From Archegozetes longisetosus (Eukaryota; Arthropoda; Arachnida; Sarcoptiformes; Trhypochthoniidae), in NCBI GenBank assembly GCA_018873245.2, contig JAEMBT020000005.1, positions 3,024,001 through 3,088,000 of the forward strand: a stretch of 64,000 nucleotides of DNA, written 5' to 3'. Of the stretch, positions 12,616 to 22,655 are shown piece by piece (the stretch's first letter is position 1; the number at the start of each line of letters is the position of its first letter). Position numbers and translations under genes: made by a program. Under the pieces are notes generated by a model. The model saw nothing but the letters and a program-made list of their open reading frames with translations, had not been told where the DNA came from and did not search any database.

Positions 12616-14892
12616 TCATTTGGTGATATAAGTCCTCTTGTTGGCGCACTTTTTAGTAATTTTGCCCACTCTCTCCTTATGATCATTAGTCAGTTTGATG
12701 ATCAATTGTCGCGCTTCATTAATCTGATCAGAGAATAAGTTACTTCTTTGAAGATTACCTCTAATGAGATCATTAAGTTTGATGGCGATCGTGTCGAAAG
12801 ACGAGTCGCCGCCAGCAATCGATCGCTTAAGATCACAAACACTGGTATTAGCGGTCGAACATTGGTTAGTGGCGACGTCTTTCTCGAAAGTGTCTAAAAA
12901 CTGAGTGAGTCTTTGGTTGACATTAACCTCGTTGTCAGTCATGACTTCCATCTGAGTGGCCAAGTGATGAATTTTCCATCCATTCTTGCGCTGAAGTCCT
13001 TCATTGCTGAGTTCACTTAAAGTGAGTTTCTTTTCGGGTTTGGGTCTGACGTCGGAGTAACGAAGAAAGTGATACTGAAGTGATTTCCATTGCATGTTAT
13101 ATGAACCTAACAGTGAAACTCTGGGCTTTTTATTCACAACACTTTCTTTATCACTACTGCTCAAGTCTTCTTTAAGTTTGTTTGCACTGCTATTCAATAG
13201 TTGGATGTTTTGGGATGACTTCAGACTCGAAGGTTCTAACAGTTGTTTGCGAGGTTTCTTTCTAGGAGTTTGATTTCCTTCAGAATTAGGAGTAGTCGGC
13301 ACACAATTTGGTTGAAGTGTTGCATCACTTAAAGGATATGATTCATTAGTTCGAGTTTCAGCACTAGTTTGTCCTAATGGTAAGTCATTAGAGTTGAGGC
13401 CAACGCCTGAAACTCTTAGAGGTGTTGATGGAGCAGTTATTGCTGCGCTCGGTGATGTCTTGAATAATGCGGTCGGAGTCGCACTTCCCTGAGAATCGTT
13501 TGCAATTCTTTTCCTAATCAAAATGCTTGGGCGCGGAGAGCTTGGAGTCGATGCTTGCAGTTGTGGCTGTTTTATCGGTGAGTTCGCTGGAGATGACAGG
13601 ATTGTTGGTCTTAATGGAGATGTGCTCACTGTCGTTGTCGGCTGTAATAACTGTTGTGATTGTGATGAATTTTGCAAAGAGTTTATGTTTGTGTTTGCGT
13701 TTTGATGAACAGTCGATCGATGAGACGACTGCTGGCAAACATTACTCACACTTTGTTGTTGTTGTGCGAACGGTTGAGAGGAGACCACTGAATGACGAGA
13801 TGTTATGATGTTATTATTGGTCGGGTTGACTGACAGTTTCGCGGACTGTGACGATTGAGCAGTGCTTCCAAAAGGAGCCACAGAACTGCTAACATTCACC
13901 ACATTGTTCAGGTTTGTTGCCGGAGAAGAATTAAATATAAAACCTTTCGGTAGTGAAGTCGTCGCCAAATTAATGATTCCTGACTTATTAGCAGCCGATG
14001 TGACTCCTGATCCCATCGGCAACTGTCCAATTATGCCAACTCTAGCCACATGTTGTGGCACTGTAGTTGCCGTTTGAGCGCCTGATCCTCCAATACTTAT
14101 CATTTTTGTCGGTTGCGTCGCAACTATTGTCGATCCGGTCATGACTGCAGTACGCGGACCACTTATTTTGTTGATATTATGTACAGTTGTTGTTGCATTT
14201 TGTTTCATATCATTACTCGTCTGATGAAGTCTTATTGGACGAGCATTTACTACATTCGAATCACTCGCGTTGGTCATCACTAGACTCACCGATTCGATAG
14301 GCAGCGGACCAGATGTTGTCACAAATGGTCGCGTTTGACCAAATATTTGTTTAACAGTTGATGAAGGATGTGATGAAACGCCAGAAGTGTTGGCGTTGGT
14401 TACAGTCGAGAGATTCAGAACCGGTAATGCGTTTGCTTGGTGTTGCTGACCACCGATCAGATGCGTTGTCCGAACTGATATCGAGGCTGACGATGAGGTT
14501 AACGATGGTGTCGAAGATGTTGTGTTTATAGATTGACCCGAAATAACTGTTGGGCCCCTAATAGAAGTGCTCATTTGAAGACTGGGTCTATTGCCTGAAT
14601 TGATGGGTCGTGGATGTAATATAACTGTTTGCTGTCTCGAGTTGGCATCAGCTGCAAACCTGGCCACCATCACAGACAGGGCTCCGACGGGTATTGTTGT
14701 CGATGAACTCGATGACGATGAAGTACTTGAATTATAATAATTAGCATTTGTCGAACTAGTGGTCACTCTGTTGGTGGCCAGACTTGTGCTGGCGTTCGAC
14801 ATATCTATCGAAGGATTTGGTGGCAAACAAATGCCAATTTGCTTTATTTCGGTTGTCTTTTGTGGCGCTGTTGTCGCTGAAGATGTTGGCAT
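12616..14892 (-). CDS. Sap130: Histone deacetylase complex subunit SAP130-like
   Basis: Subunit of the nuclear Sin3A-HDAC corepressor complex, where its C-terminus contacts Sin3. One uninterrupted exon of 758 residues, against about 1,050 in vertebrates. The first 480 residues are low complexity, rich in Ser, Thr, Asn and Gln, with scattered hydrophobic-Pro motifs such as SVMVARFAADANSRQQTVI. The diagnostic part is the C-terminal 230 residues: a basic RKKPRKQ, then SLLGSYNMQWKSLQYHFLRY, SDVRPKPEKKLTLSEL and GWKIHHLATQMEVM, followed by helices to the end. These match the conserved SAP130 C-terminal domain. The ATG at 14892 sits just inside an open frame preceded by a possible TTATAG splice acceptor, so upstream coding exons may exist. 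Family identity is secure; the N-terminus is not. Confidence 0.87.
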   Translation of the reverse strand: MPTSSATTAPQKTTEIKQIGICLPPNPSIDMSNASTSLATNRVTTSSTNANYYNSSTSSSSSSSTTIPVGALSVMVARFAADANSRQQTVILHPRPINSGNRPSLQMSTSIRGPTVISGQSINTTSSTPSLTSSSASISVRTTHLIGGQQHQANALPVLNLSTVTNANTSGVSSHPSSTVKQIFGQTRPFVTTSGPLPIESVSLVMTNASDSNVVNARPIRLHQTSNDMKQNATTTVHNINKISGPRTAVMTGSTIVATQPTKMISIGGSGAQTATTVPQHVARVGIIGQLPMGSGVTSAANKSGIINLATTSLPKGFIFNSSPATNLNNVVNVSSSVAPFGSTAQSSQSAKLSVNPTNNNIITSRHSVVSSQPFAQQQQSVSNVCQQSSHRSTVHQNANTNINSLQNSSQSQQLLQPTTTVSTSPLRPTILSSPANSPIKQPQLQASTPSSPRPSILIRKRIANDSQGSATPTALFKTSPSAAITAPSTPLRVSGVGLNSNDLPLGQTSAETRTNESYPLSDATLQPNCVPTTPNSEGNQTPRKKPRKQLLEPSSLKSSQNIQLLNSSANKLKEDLSSSDKESVVNKKPRVSLLGSYNMQWKSLQYHFLRYSDVRPKPEKKLTLSELSNEGLQRKNGWKIHHLATQMEVMTDNEVNVNQRLTQFLDTFEKDVATNQCSTANTSVCDLKRSIAGGDSSFDTIAIKLNDLIRGNLQRSNLFSDQINEARQLIIKLTNDHKERVGKITKKCANKRTYITK

Positions 14893-16204
14893 CTCATCTA
14901 TAAATCAATTGAATCACATCTAGTCTTATAGTCTTTGCAATCAATTGATTTTGAATGAGCGAAAAATGTTTTATTAACGATATTAATATTATTATTATTA
15001 CTGTTATTATCAATAATACAAATAAACGTTTACTTTAAATGTCAGACAAATGTTTGAGAAAAATAGTCGAAAAATGGTTTACTTAAAACCATTTGAATAA
15101 CAAATTGTAATCAAATAGATATTAAACTGAATGAGAAATTAGAAAACGAGAGAAAACATAATTCAAATATAATAATATCTCAGATTTGTGTACGAGTTAA
15201 CTCAATGAGAGTCCTATATTATTATTAGAGCTGATCATCACGAGAGACACCAGTTTTTCGTAAAGACGCCAACGCCAAAGACAGTGACGGAAATGACGTT
15301 AAATGGCTACTCGACTGTTGATTGGAGGTGTAGATGAAATATTTGGTGACGCACTAACTGTTTCCGGTTTGGATAGTTAGCTTTCAATACATACTATTCA
15401 TCTGCTATACTAATACTTTTAGCTATTATTTCTCTCTCTCTCTCTCTCTCTCTATCACAACAAATACTACCTCTTTGTGTTTATGCCATTTTTTTATCCT
15501 ATTTTAATCTTTATTTCAAACTCTTTCTATCACTCCACTCATTAGAAGCAATATTTTCATTTATCTTTAATAGATTTCTATTATTTGGTAAAACTATTGA
15601 ATGCAAGCATTGAGTGATTTAGAGTTTGTTATTGCCGTTAGAATTTGATACCAAATATTGATAAAATATGAATGTATTCACTTGTGTGTACATTAATTAC
15701 GTGTACAGCTTATCAACAAAACATACTCTAGCCTACAATAAATCCAAGTATTTTCTCTGTCACATCAAAACCTAATCAAATGTCAAACAGCTTGACGTCA
15801 TTTCTATTAAATAAAATAACAAAATAGTCACTAACTCTAATAACCATAAACTTGCTTTTCACCCAACTCTTTAGGACTCTATCGTTGAATTTGGATGAAC
15901 TAGATATTTGATGATTGATTGAAAGCTATGAGGTATTGATTGTGTACTAGGAGAATAAGTTAATTTTGGACAACTTTTAAACTTTGAATGAGAGGTGAAT
16001 CTTTTAATCAAATATAATATTTGAAAATTTCTATAGCCATTTCAATACAACTTTAATTACTACGGATGAGGAATGGATACATGTTTAAAATGCAACGTTC
16101 TTTAATCACATTAAATACAGTAATGGATTGATTGTATGCAAAGTGCAAAAAAACTCTAGAACCACAACTAGAGTAATCAAAACAAACCGATTCACGTAAA
16201 ACTA
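14893..16204. other. Intergenic region upstream of SAP130
   Basis: Contains the likely SAP130 promoter near 15230-15370, the least AT-rich part, with CRE-like TGACGTT and TGACGCA words and one ATTGG. A dinucleotide run lies at 15430-15453. The rest is AT-rich without recognisable features. Confidence 0.5.
15430..15453. repeat. (TC)n microsatellite
   Basis: Twelve uninterrupted TC dinucleotides in intergenic DNA. Confidence 0.97.
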
Positions 16205-17206
16205 TTAGAGAGCAACGTAGAGAACGATAGGACAGTGATCGCTACCCATCACTTTAGATCTGATTTGGTTATCACACAATTTCTCGTTGAGTTGCTTAGA
16301 AATGACGAAATAGTCAAGTCTCCAGCCAATGTCTTTCTGTCTAGCATTTCTCATATAACTCCAGAAGGTATAAGCCTTCTTAGAGTTAGGATACAACTCT
16401 CTGAAGGAATCAGTGAATCCTTGTTCCAATAGTTTAGTGAAATTATCTCGTTCTTCTTTAGTGAAACCAGCAGTTTTTGTGTTTGTTTTAGGGTTTTCTA
16501 AATCTATTTCTTTGTGCGAAACATTTAGATCTCCACAAACAATTACTGCTTTTTTCTCATCCAATCGTTTTAGATATTCACTGAAATCTCGATCCCATTT
16601 CATGCGATAATCAAGTCTTACGAGACCTCTTCCAGAATTAGGCACGTAAGCAGTCACCAAATAGTAGCTATCAAACTCTGCAGTAATAACTCTTCCTTCA
16701 GAATCATGCTCTTTAATACCTATCCCATAGTCGACAACAATTGGTTTGACTTTGGAGAAAAGACAAACTCCTGAATATCCATTTTTGTCTGCTGGTGACC
16801 AATACTTGAAGGGATATTCAGACCAAGTCTTCATTTCATCAGGAATATTCTTGTCGGAACACTTGGTTTCTTGTAAGCAAACAACGTCTGCCTTCTCCTT
16901 CTTGATGGCATCAAGACCATTCTTCTTAAGACAGGCACGAATTCCACTGACATTCCACGAAAAAATTTTCAAGTTATACTTTTGTCCCGTTGAAGACAAT
17001 CTCTTACAATCATAGTCTTGACTTGTTTTGCTGTCTTCTACCTTATGACCGTCTTGATTATGACTTGAGCCATTACCTGGAAGATCCTTGAGGTTGACAT
17101 CAGTATTTTTATTAGTAGTCGATTTGTTGTTGGTTTTAGTCTTTTTACTTTTTGATTGTTCTATTTGTTGTTCAATGTTAGACTCCTTTCTACTTCTTTT
17201 TGGCAT
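16205..17206 (-). CDS. APEX1 (Rrp1): Apurinic/apyrimidinic endonuclease (APEX1/Rrp1, ExoIII family)
   Basis: Cleaves DNA 5' to abasic sites in base excision repair, in the nucleus and perhaps mitochondria. Single coding exon of 333 residues; human APE1 has 318. The N-terminus (PKRSRKESN, then a Lys/Asn/Ser-rich tail of about 75 residues) carries a nuclear localisation signal. The nuclease domain starts at LKIFSWNVSGIRACL. Catalytic and metal residues: Glu113 in LQETK, Asp226 and Asn228 in GDLNVSH, Asp298 in RLDYF, His324 in GSDHCP. The frame stays open upstream to 17443 with a hydrophobic extension. I chose MPKRSRKE because it matches the family and a CAG acceptor-like site lies 10 bases upstream. 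The gene runs divergently from the unrecognised gene at 17701, with about 0.5 kb between. Confidence 0.95.
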   Translation of the reverse strand: MPKRSRKESNIEQQIEQSKSKKTKTNNKSTTNKNTDVNLKDLPGNGSSHNQDGHKVEDSKTSQDYDCKRLSSTGQKYNLKIFSWNVSGIRACLKKNGLDAIKKEKADVVCLQETKCSDKNIPDEMKTWSEYPFKYWSPADKNGYSGVCLFSKVKPIVVDYGIGIKEHDSEGRVITAEFDSYYLVTAYVPNSGRGLVRLDYRMKWDRDFSEYLKRLDEKKAVIVCGDLNVSHKEIDLENPKTNTKTAGFTKEERDNFTKLLEQGFTDSFRELYPNSKKAYTFWSYMRNARQKDIGWRLDYFVISKQLNEKLCDNQIRSKVMGSDHCPIVLYVAL

Positions 17207-17700
17207 ATTTTCAAACCTGAATCTAATGACAAACAAACGATTAAGCATCAACATATTTGGTTGTTTATCGATCGATCCATTAATATTTACTTTACTGCAA
17301 AAGAAGTTACAAAATGATCTTAACTTGAACAATAAAAATCTAACAAAAACTATGAAATGGTAATTCAAAATGAATGAGATTAAGAATTGAAAAGAGAATT
17401 TATTTGGAAAAGAGATTAATAAACAAAGCAGTAGAAGCGCCAAAGTTTTAAAGATTGGATTGAATAATAAATATTAGGGTTGAGTGCCATTCCCACGTGT
17501 CTTATAGTGAAACCTGTCGTAAACTATCAAAACATTTACTACATTATTAATGTTTACTATTATTTTTATTATATATTAAACATTGATATAGTGATAACTA
17601 TCATCTGTCAATTGCATTCTTCTATTAACTGAAAACACTAGAAATTTCTATACAAGTAATTAATTCAGATTTAACTGACATCTCCAAACTGTTGTTGTGA
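17207..17700. promoter_or_regulatory. Shared divergent promoter region
   Basis: Separates the AP endonuclease start (-) from the start of the three-exon gene (+). It holds a palindromic E-box CACGTG at 17494-17499, a candidate site for Myc/Max-class proteins, and probably the 5' leader of the endonuclease up to about 17460. No TATA element is convincing. Confidence 0.45.
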
Positions 17701-19308
17701 ATGAACGACACATTGCAAATTATTGCGGCTTTTAATAAGATCATTGTTGGTAAACATTTAGTCGAATTGTTGGATCGAGATTATCAAAATGAATTAATTA
17801 CCGATGATAATATTAGCCAAAAACGGTCTCAAGTCAGGGTTTCTTATAGATTAACTCAAGTTATATGTTTCACTAAAAAACTTATTTCTTGTGCTCATTA
17901 CCGGCGAAGGGTTTTTAATAATTTGAAAAAATTAACCAAACAAAACTCAACAATTCCTTGTCAGACGAAAGAAGTAGACGGCCAAAAAGATGACCAAAAC
18001 TCACATTCAATGACAATTAGGATTGTAGTCAGACTGCCATCAATGGAGGAGAATTTATTTATCGACAAATTATGGTTTGTTTAATAAGAAAATTGATTGA
18101 CTGAGTTTGACGTTTTGAATGATTTCAGGAATAGATGTATACTGAATTTAGTTGTAGTCCGTTTCCAAATAGAGGAAAGTTTTGCGTGGCTTTCGACTTT
18201 AGGCGGTGCCTATTCATCACTCGGTGACCATAACGTCAATTGCGTTAGTTTTACTTACTTTTATATTTAAACTTATTACTTTTATGTCCAACTTATTATT
18301 TGTAAACTTTACCTCTATTTCTAAACTTATTACAGTCACCTCCCGAGATGGTGAACGCTCTAATGCATCAGGAGCCCGTTCATTGTAACGGGAGTCCATT
18401 ATATCGGACATAGTGCAGAGTTTGTGAACCAAATAATATTTTAACCCTTCCAAGTCTAAAATATTTTGCATACATCAATGACTAAGATGGGACAATTTGT
18501 CTACCAATTTGAACCTTGATTAATTTGAATTTGAATGTGATTTTAGTTACATTTCTTTCTTAGATTTGAAGAAATATGACGATTAAGTAAATTATTCATA
18601 TCAATCACAATGGTTAAAGAATGTTTTTGTTACCTTTTCTAAATGATTGAAACAAGCATATTTGTTACACTTTTGACATTTTCAGCAAAATGTCATTATA
18701 CTCAGTGCGTCAAATCGCTTGCAAATCATTTCAATGATTTATTTATTTTAAAAACGATATTCAATTTCAGCAGACTATTCAACAAATAATGTCTAAAAGT
18801 TTAATGTCAATTGATGAATGCGTTTGTGATTTAAACTAGTTTAAATTAGCTTGGTAGACAGTTTGTCCATCTTAGTCTTGGAAGGGTTAAGAAGTGTTCA
18901 TTATACTTGTTTACAACATCTAACTTCATATTAGAGAGCGTTGACTATTACTTTGACATCTAAACTTATTACTATTGAATCTCTTATTTGATTTGTCCAT
19001 ACAAGTACAAACTAAGTAATCAAACAATCTATATTCCAAAGGCTATAAAAGCTGGACAAATATCAATATCGCAGTTGCGTTTGGCCAGTATTTGTGGTGA
19101 CCCGAATATGATCGCTCGATGCGGTATTTACCTGGTATACAGTCTTTGCCAGCAGGGAAACAAAAAGCAAGCCATAAGATTGGTGAAAAGGACAGTTCAT
19201 CCTTACATTAGCAGGATTGTCAATTGTGATAAAATAGTCAAAACCATGTATTCGGCCGTTTGTTATAGAATAAGGCATTTGGACATATATCGAATGAATT
19301 ATCAATAA
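17701..19308 (+). CDS. Unrecognised conserved-looking protein, three exons
   Basis: I do not recognise the family. Exons 17701-18074, 18129-18243 and 19042-19308 join in frame (donors GTTTGT and GTTAGT) into 251 residues. The first 60 residues look helical (DTLQIIAAFNKIIVGKHLVELLD, then VSYRLTQVICFTKKLIS). A charged, Gln/Ser-rich linker follows at about 85-105. Then comes an ordered part: NRCILNLVVVRFQIEESFAW, STLGGAYSSLGDHNVNC and AIKAGQISISQLRLASICGD, followed by a helical repeat-like ARCGIYLVYSLCQQGNKKQA. The last part resembles a paired-helix (TPR-like) fold acting as a small scaffold, but that is inference. There is no signal peptide or membrane segment. The exon 2-3 joint is supported by continuity of the motif and conventional splice signals. 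Intron 2 (798 bases) carries a MITE. Confidence 0.7.
18441..18890. mobile_element. piggyBac-type MITE with TTAA target duplication
   Basis: A 442-base element at 18445-18886 bounded by TTAA on both sides (18441-18444 and 18887-18890). Its termini are perfect 10-base inverted repeats CCCTTCCAAG...CTTGGAAGGG. A longer subterminal inverted repeat (ACTAAGATGG then ACAA and TGTCTACCAA) sits 26 bases in from the left terminus but directly against the right one. TTAA duplication, CCC-type ends and asymmetric subterminal repeats are hallmarks of the piggyBac superfamily. No transposase is encoded, so it is non-autonomous. It sits inside intron 2 of the gene at 17701. Confidence 0.85.
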
Positions 19309-19503
19309 ATAAAAACTAATATCCGTTAATTGTTTTAATGGATATTTTGCAACAGAATTCCAACGTATCTTTTAACTAATTTATAAATTGTGATACAAAG
19401 AACAAAAGCTAATATTAATTGAACCTTAAATACCGAACCGTATTATGAAATAACGGAATTAAAAAATAAAATTGAAATTAATTAATGAGTTGCAGGTTGT
19501 TCT

Positions 19504-20686
19504 CTAATACTCTTCATTCGTGTTATCGATAAGCACTTGATTATCATCAGGACTGTCGTCAGGCACTGCAAATCCCTCTTCTGTTGCGTATAAAATCTCC
19601 AAAATTTTATCGGTCAAGAGATTCTTTTCATCGTTTTGATCACCGTTTTGACACAAGACCTCAATCTCACGCAATTTTCCGTAATAGAAGTCACGTTCAC
19701 GTTCTAAACTGTCGATTGTTAGTTTCATTTCATTCAACTAAATGACAATTCAATCATGAGAAACATTAAAATAATAAAGACATGAATCAGCGATCAAAGA
19801 CATGAAACAACGATCAAAGACAAAAACAAACTACGTCTAAGTTTTGTTACCCTCGAATCCATTTCCTCTAACTTTTGCAAATCGATAGAATTGTCGGAAT
19901 GATCTCCATGTGAATTATTAGAAGTAAGCGGCGATCTTCTGATGCCTGCTGCAGGTTTTAGAGGAACAACTCGAGTGGTTGGGGCAGCTCTTCCAACAGG
20001 TTTAACGTTGGACGATATAGTTCTCTGCTGGGGCATTCGTGAATTCAAAGTACTTCCAGATCCAGTTCCAACTGAAGATCCAGTGGTACCAGCACCGATT
20101 AAGACACCACTTCTGGCTTCCAATGCATTGTAATCGCGTCCATCATAGTTAGCATCGAAGAACTTTTTGAACCACTGAAGAAATTCAAAGTTATCTTGAA
20201 AGCGACCCTTTACTAAGCGATTTATAGCGACCTCCTATTGATTGTGATATTGAATGCATTATAATTAGAATTATACCCAAAATTATAACCAGAATAATAA
20301 ATCATATAAACCTTATCGCATCCAACTTTTTTAAATGCTGCCTGAAGTAACTTAAAGTTTTGGATATATTCATGCTCTAAATTGGTTCGGAACTTGACTT
20401 TCTTCAATATAATAGATCCCGGAAATAACATGTCCATAAAATTACAATAAGCCGCACCTAATTCAAAATCAAAATCAATTACTTCACGGCAAAACTTTTA
20501 GAAAGTATCTAATATAAAAATAATTGATTGCTGACCAGAACAGAGCTCTTCGATCTTCTTATACATGGCTTGTAAGCAATCGTTGACCCAATTGAGCATT
20601 TCATGTCGACTCAAGTTCTCAGAAGTGGCAGAAGTAGCGTAAACATTAACGCATTGATAGGCCTGTTGTCCCAAACCGTCAGACAT
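19504..20686 (-). CDS. Eb1: Microtubule plus-end tracking protein EB1 (MAPRE family)
   Basis: Binds growing microtubule ends and recruits other plus-end proteins. Four exons: 20686-20536, 20457-20312, 20234-19851, 19737-19504, giving 304 residues (human EB1 has 268). The N-terminal calponin-homology domain is clear: [91 protein letters not shown] Ser/Pro/Arg-rich linker follows (about 130-215). The EB-homology coiled coil carries the four-helix-bundle signature [19 protein letters not shown] and [14 protein letters not shown]. The protein ends in EEY, the acidic-aromatic tail recognised by CAP-Gly domains. The ATG at 20686 gives a 13-residue leader before NVYATS, slightly longer than usual. 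Identity is essentially certain. Confidence 0.97.
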
Positions 20687-22655
20687 TATCGTATGTTTTG
20701 ACAATTAGTTATCTATAAGCAAAACAAAACAAAACAATTAATAACTGATAAATCGAATGACATTGTCATTACATAATATTAACAAACGTGTACTTAATCA
20801 CTAAATAAATACAAATTTAAAATATTGTCAAATAAGACATTTGGTTTTGAAGAAATGTATTGAAAAGTGAGTCATATTTGGAGAGCTAGTGTCTAAAAAT
20901 TAGGCGTTATTGAGACATAAGATGAAAATTGGCTGACTCTCGACTTTCCAACACTTCAAACAATTGTATGGAAGCGATAGTTTTGGTGATAGTAGGCGTA
21001 GAAACAAGTTTTAAGCAGAGTTAAAGGCAAAAATGTATGGATTAGTGATGGGATGGCATCGAGTGTGAGCTGAGGTCAATGCGAATGAACGCAATAATTG
21101 TCTGCTTTGACTCAATATTGAGTAATACATAGAAACGCTTATGAAATACCGGTATATGTCTTAGTCGCAAGTCTTAACGCCCATTCATTTGTTTTATCGA
21201 TAGATCAATGGTTTCATGTAAGCTTTAAATGGAGTGACATTAGATATGCATAAGAATATAATGGGATTAGATTATGAATGAAATCATGACAAAATATATT
21301 ATCATAAATATCTCTATAAATATCTTTTTAATTATATTCCTATTCTTATTCATTCAATACTCACATTTGATGACAACTCAATCGAAACTCACTTTAGTTA
21401 GAAATTATTCTTAAAATTTATACAAAATTCAATATTAAAACCTTAATAAAAGACAATTTCTATTCTATTATTCAACTATTAAAACACAGTTTTGTTTGAC
21501 TTTAAAAATGAATTTTTTGACAAATAAAGCGGTCGTTAGATTGAGAGCAAAACGACTTTTGCGATCAGTTTGTTATGAATGAGCGCTCAATCGCTTTAGT
21601 GCTCAATACAAATGGCTATTAGACTAACCAATTGTGAGATAAGGCGCTATACATAAATTACTTAAAAGTTTTCAACTATTTGTTAAAGAAGTGACTCTTA
21701 CGTTCATTCAATATATAATTAATATATTGATCTATTGACAAATTTCAGATTTATTATCTGATAAACTTTTATTGAAATTGAATCTTCATTTTAAAGTATA
21801 ATTTGATTGCCTAAGATTAACGAACGACTGATATCGGATTTGCTAATCATTTTGATTAGCAGCCAAATTTAAGTTAATTTGATATATAATTATTTTATAA
21901 GTGAAGTAATGATTTCAAAACGTGCATTAATTACTTTGGAAAATTTTTTGGAAGCCTTAACTGCGAAGAATTGGCATAAAACCATATCGATTGAAAGCAT
22001 TAGAGCAATAAAATTAAGAAATATTTAATTTATTCTTTATGATAATTGGCACGATGTTTGGCTATAAAACCAGTATTAAACAGTATAGAAAATGTTTTTT
22101 ATAAAAATAATTTTCCTATGAATAATTGAAACGTTCGATACATAACCAGACAGTAAAGACCCGATAGAATAAATGATACAATACCTAGTATTGGTCAGGC
22201 ATATTCTTCAATTCTATACTCACTTTTATATTGTTATGCATAAAATTGCAAATATATTCAAATTTCAATTTAAGATTAATTAAAGTTAGGGCAACTAATC
22301 AAAAATGCATACTACATAACTATGAGGATTAATCTAATCCCTACAGTTTGAACATTAGCTGGATTGAGTCCTATTCAGTAACTTAGTAGTCATTATACAC
22401 CGAGTAAATGATTTAAGTCTCATTTTCATTACTAAGTATCTAAAATGTTTATTATTTGAGAAAATAAAAAACCAAATCAAATTTGACGAGAAGGTTGAGC
22501 TTTTCATCTAATCTTGATTGTGAAAAATAATTCATTTAAAAATATCTAAATTTTGAAAATGTCTGAAGAGTCAATTAAGAATTAATATAAAGAATATCTA
22601 ATCCAAACATCAATTTTTATTTCTCTTAATAATACTTTCAACTGATATAAACTAC
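20687..22655. other. Intergenic region between EB1 and the GH27 glycosidase
   Basis: The right part is 3' flank of the glycosidase, the left part 5' flank of EB1. I see a perfect 9-base hairpin at 21841-21861 and otherwise AT-rich DNA without coding potential. Confidence 0.55.
21841..21861. repeat. Perfect 9-base inverted repeat
   Basis: TGCTAATCA, spacer TTT, TGATTAGCA. The halves contain TAATCA/TGATTA words of the homeodomain-binding kind, so a dimeric binding site is possible; nothing else supports a function. Confidence 0.6.

Noticed and set aside
13514..14077. Several frames of 60-93 codons on both strands
   Set aside because: Shadows of the Ser/Thr/Gln-rich SAP130 exon, with no independent motif.
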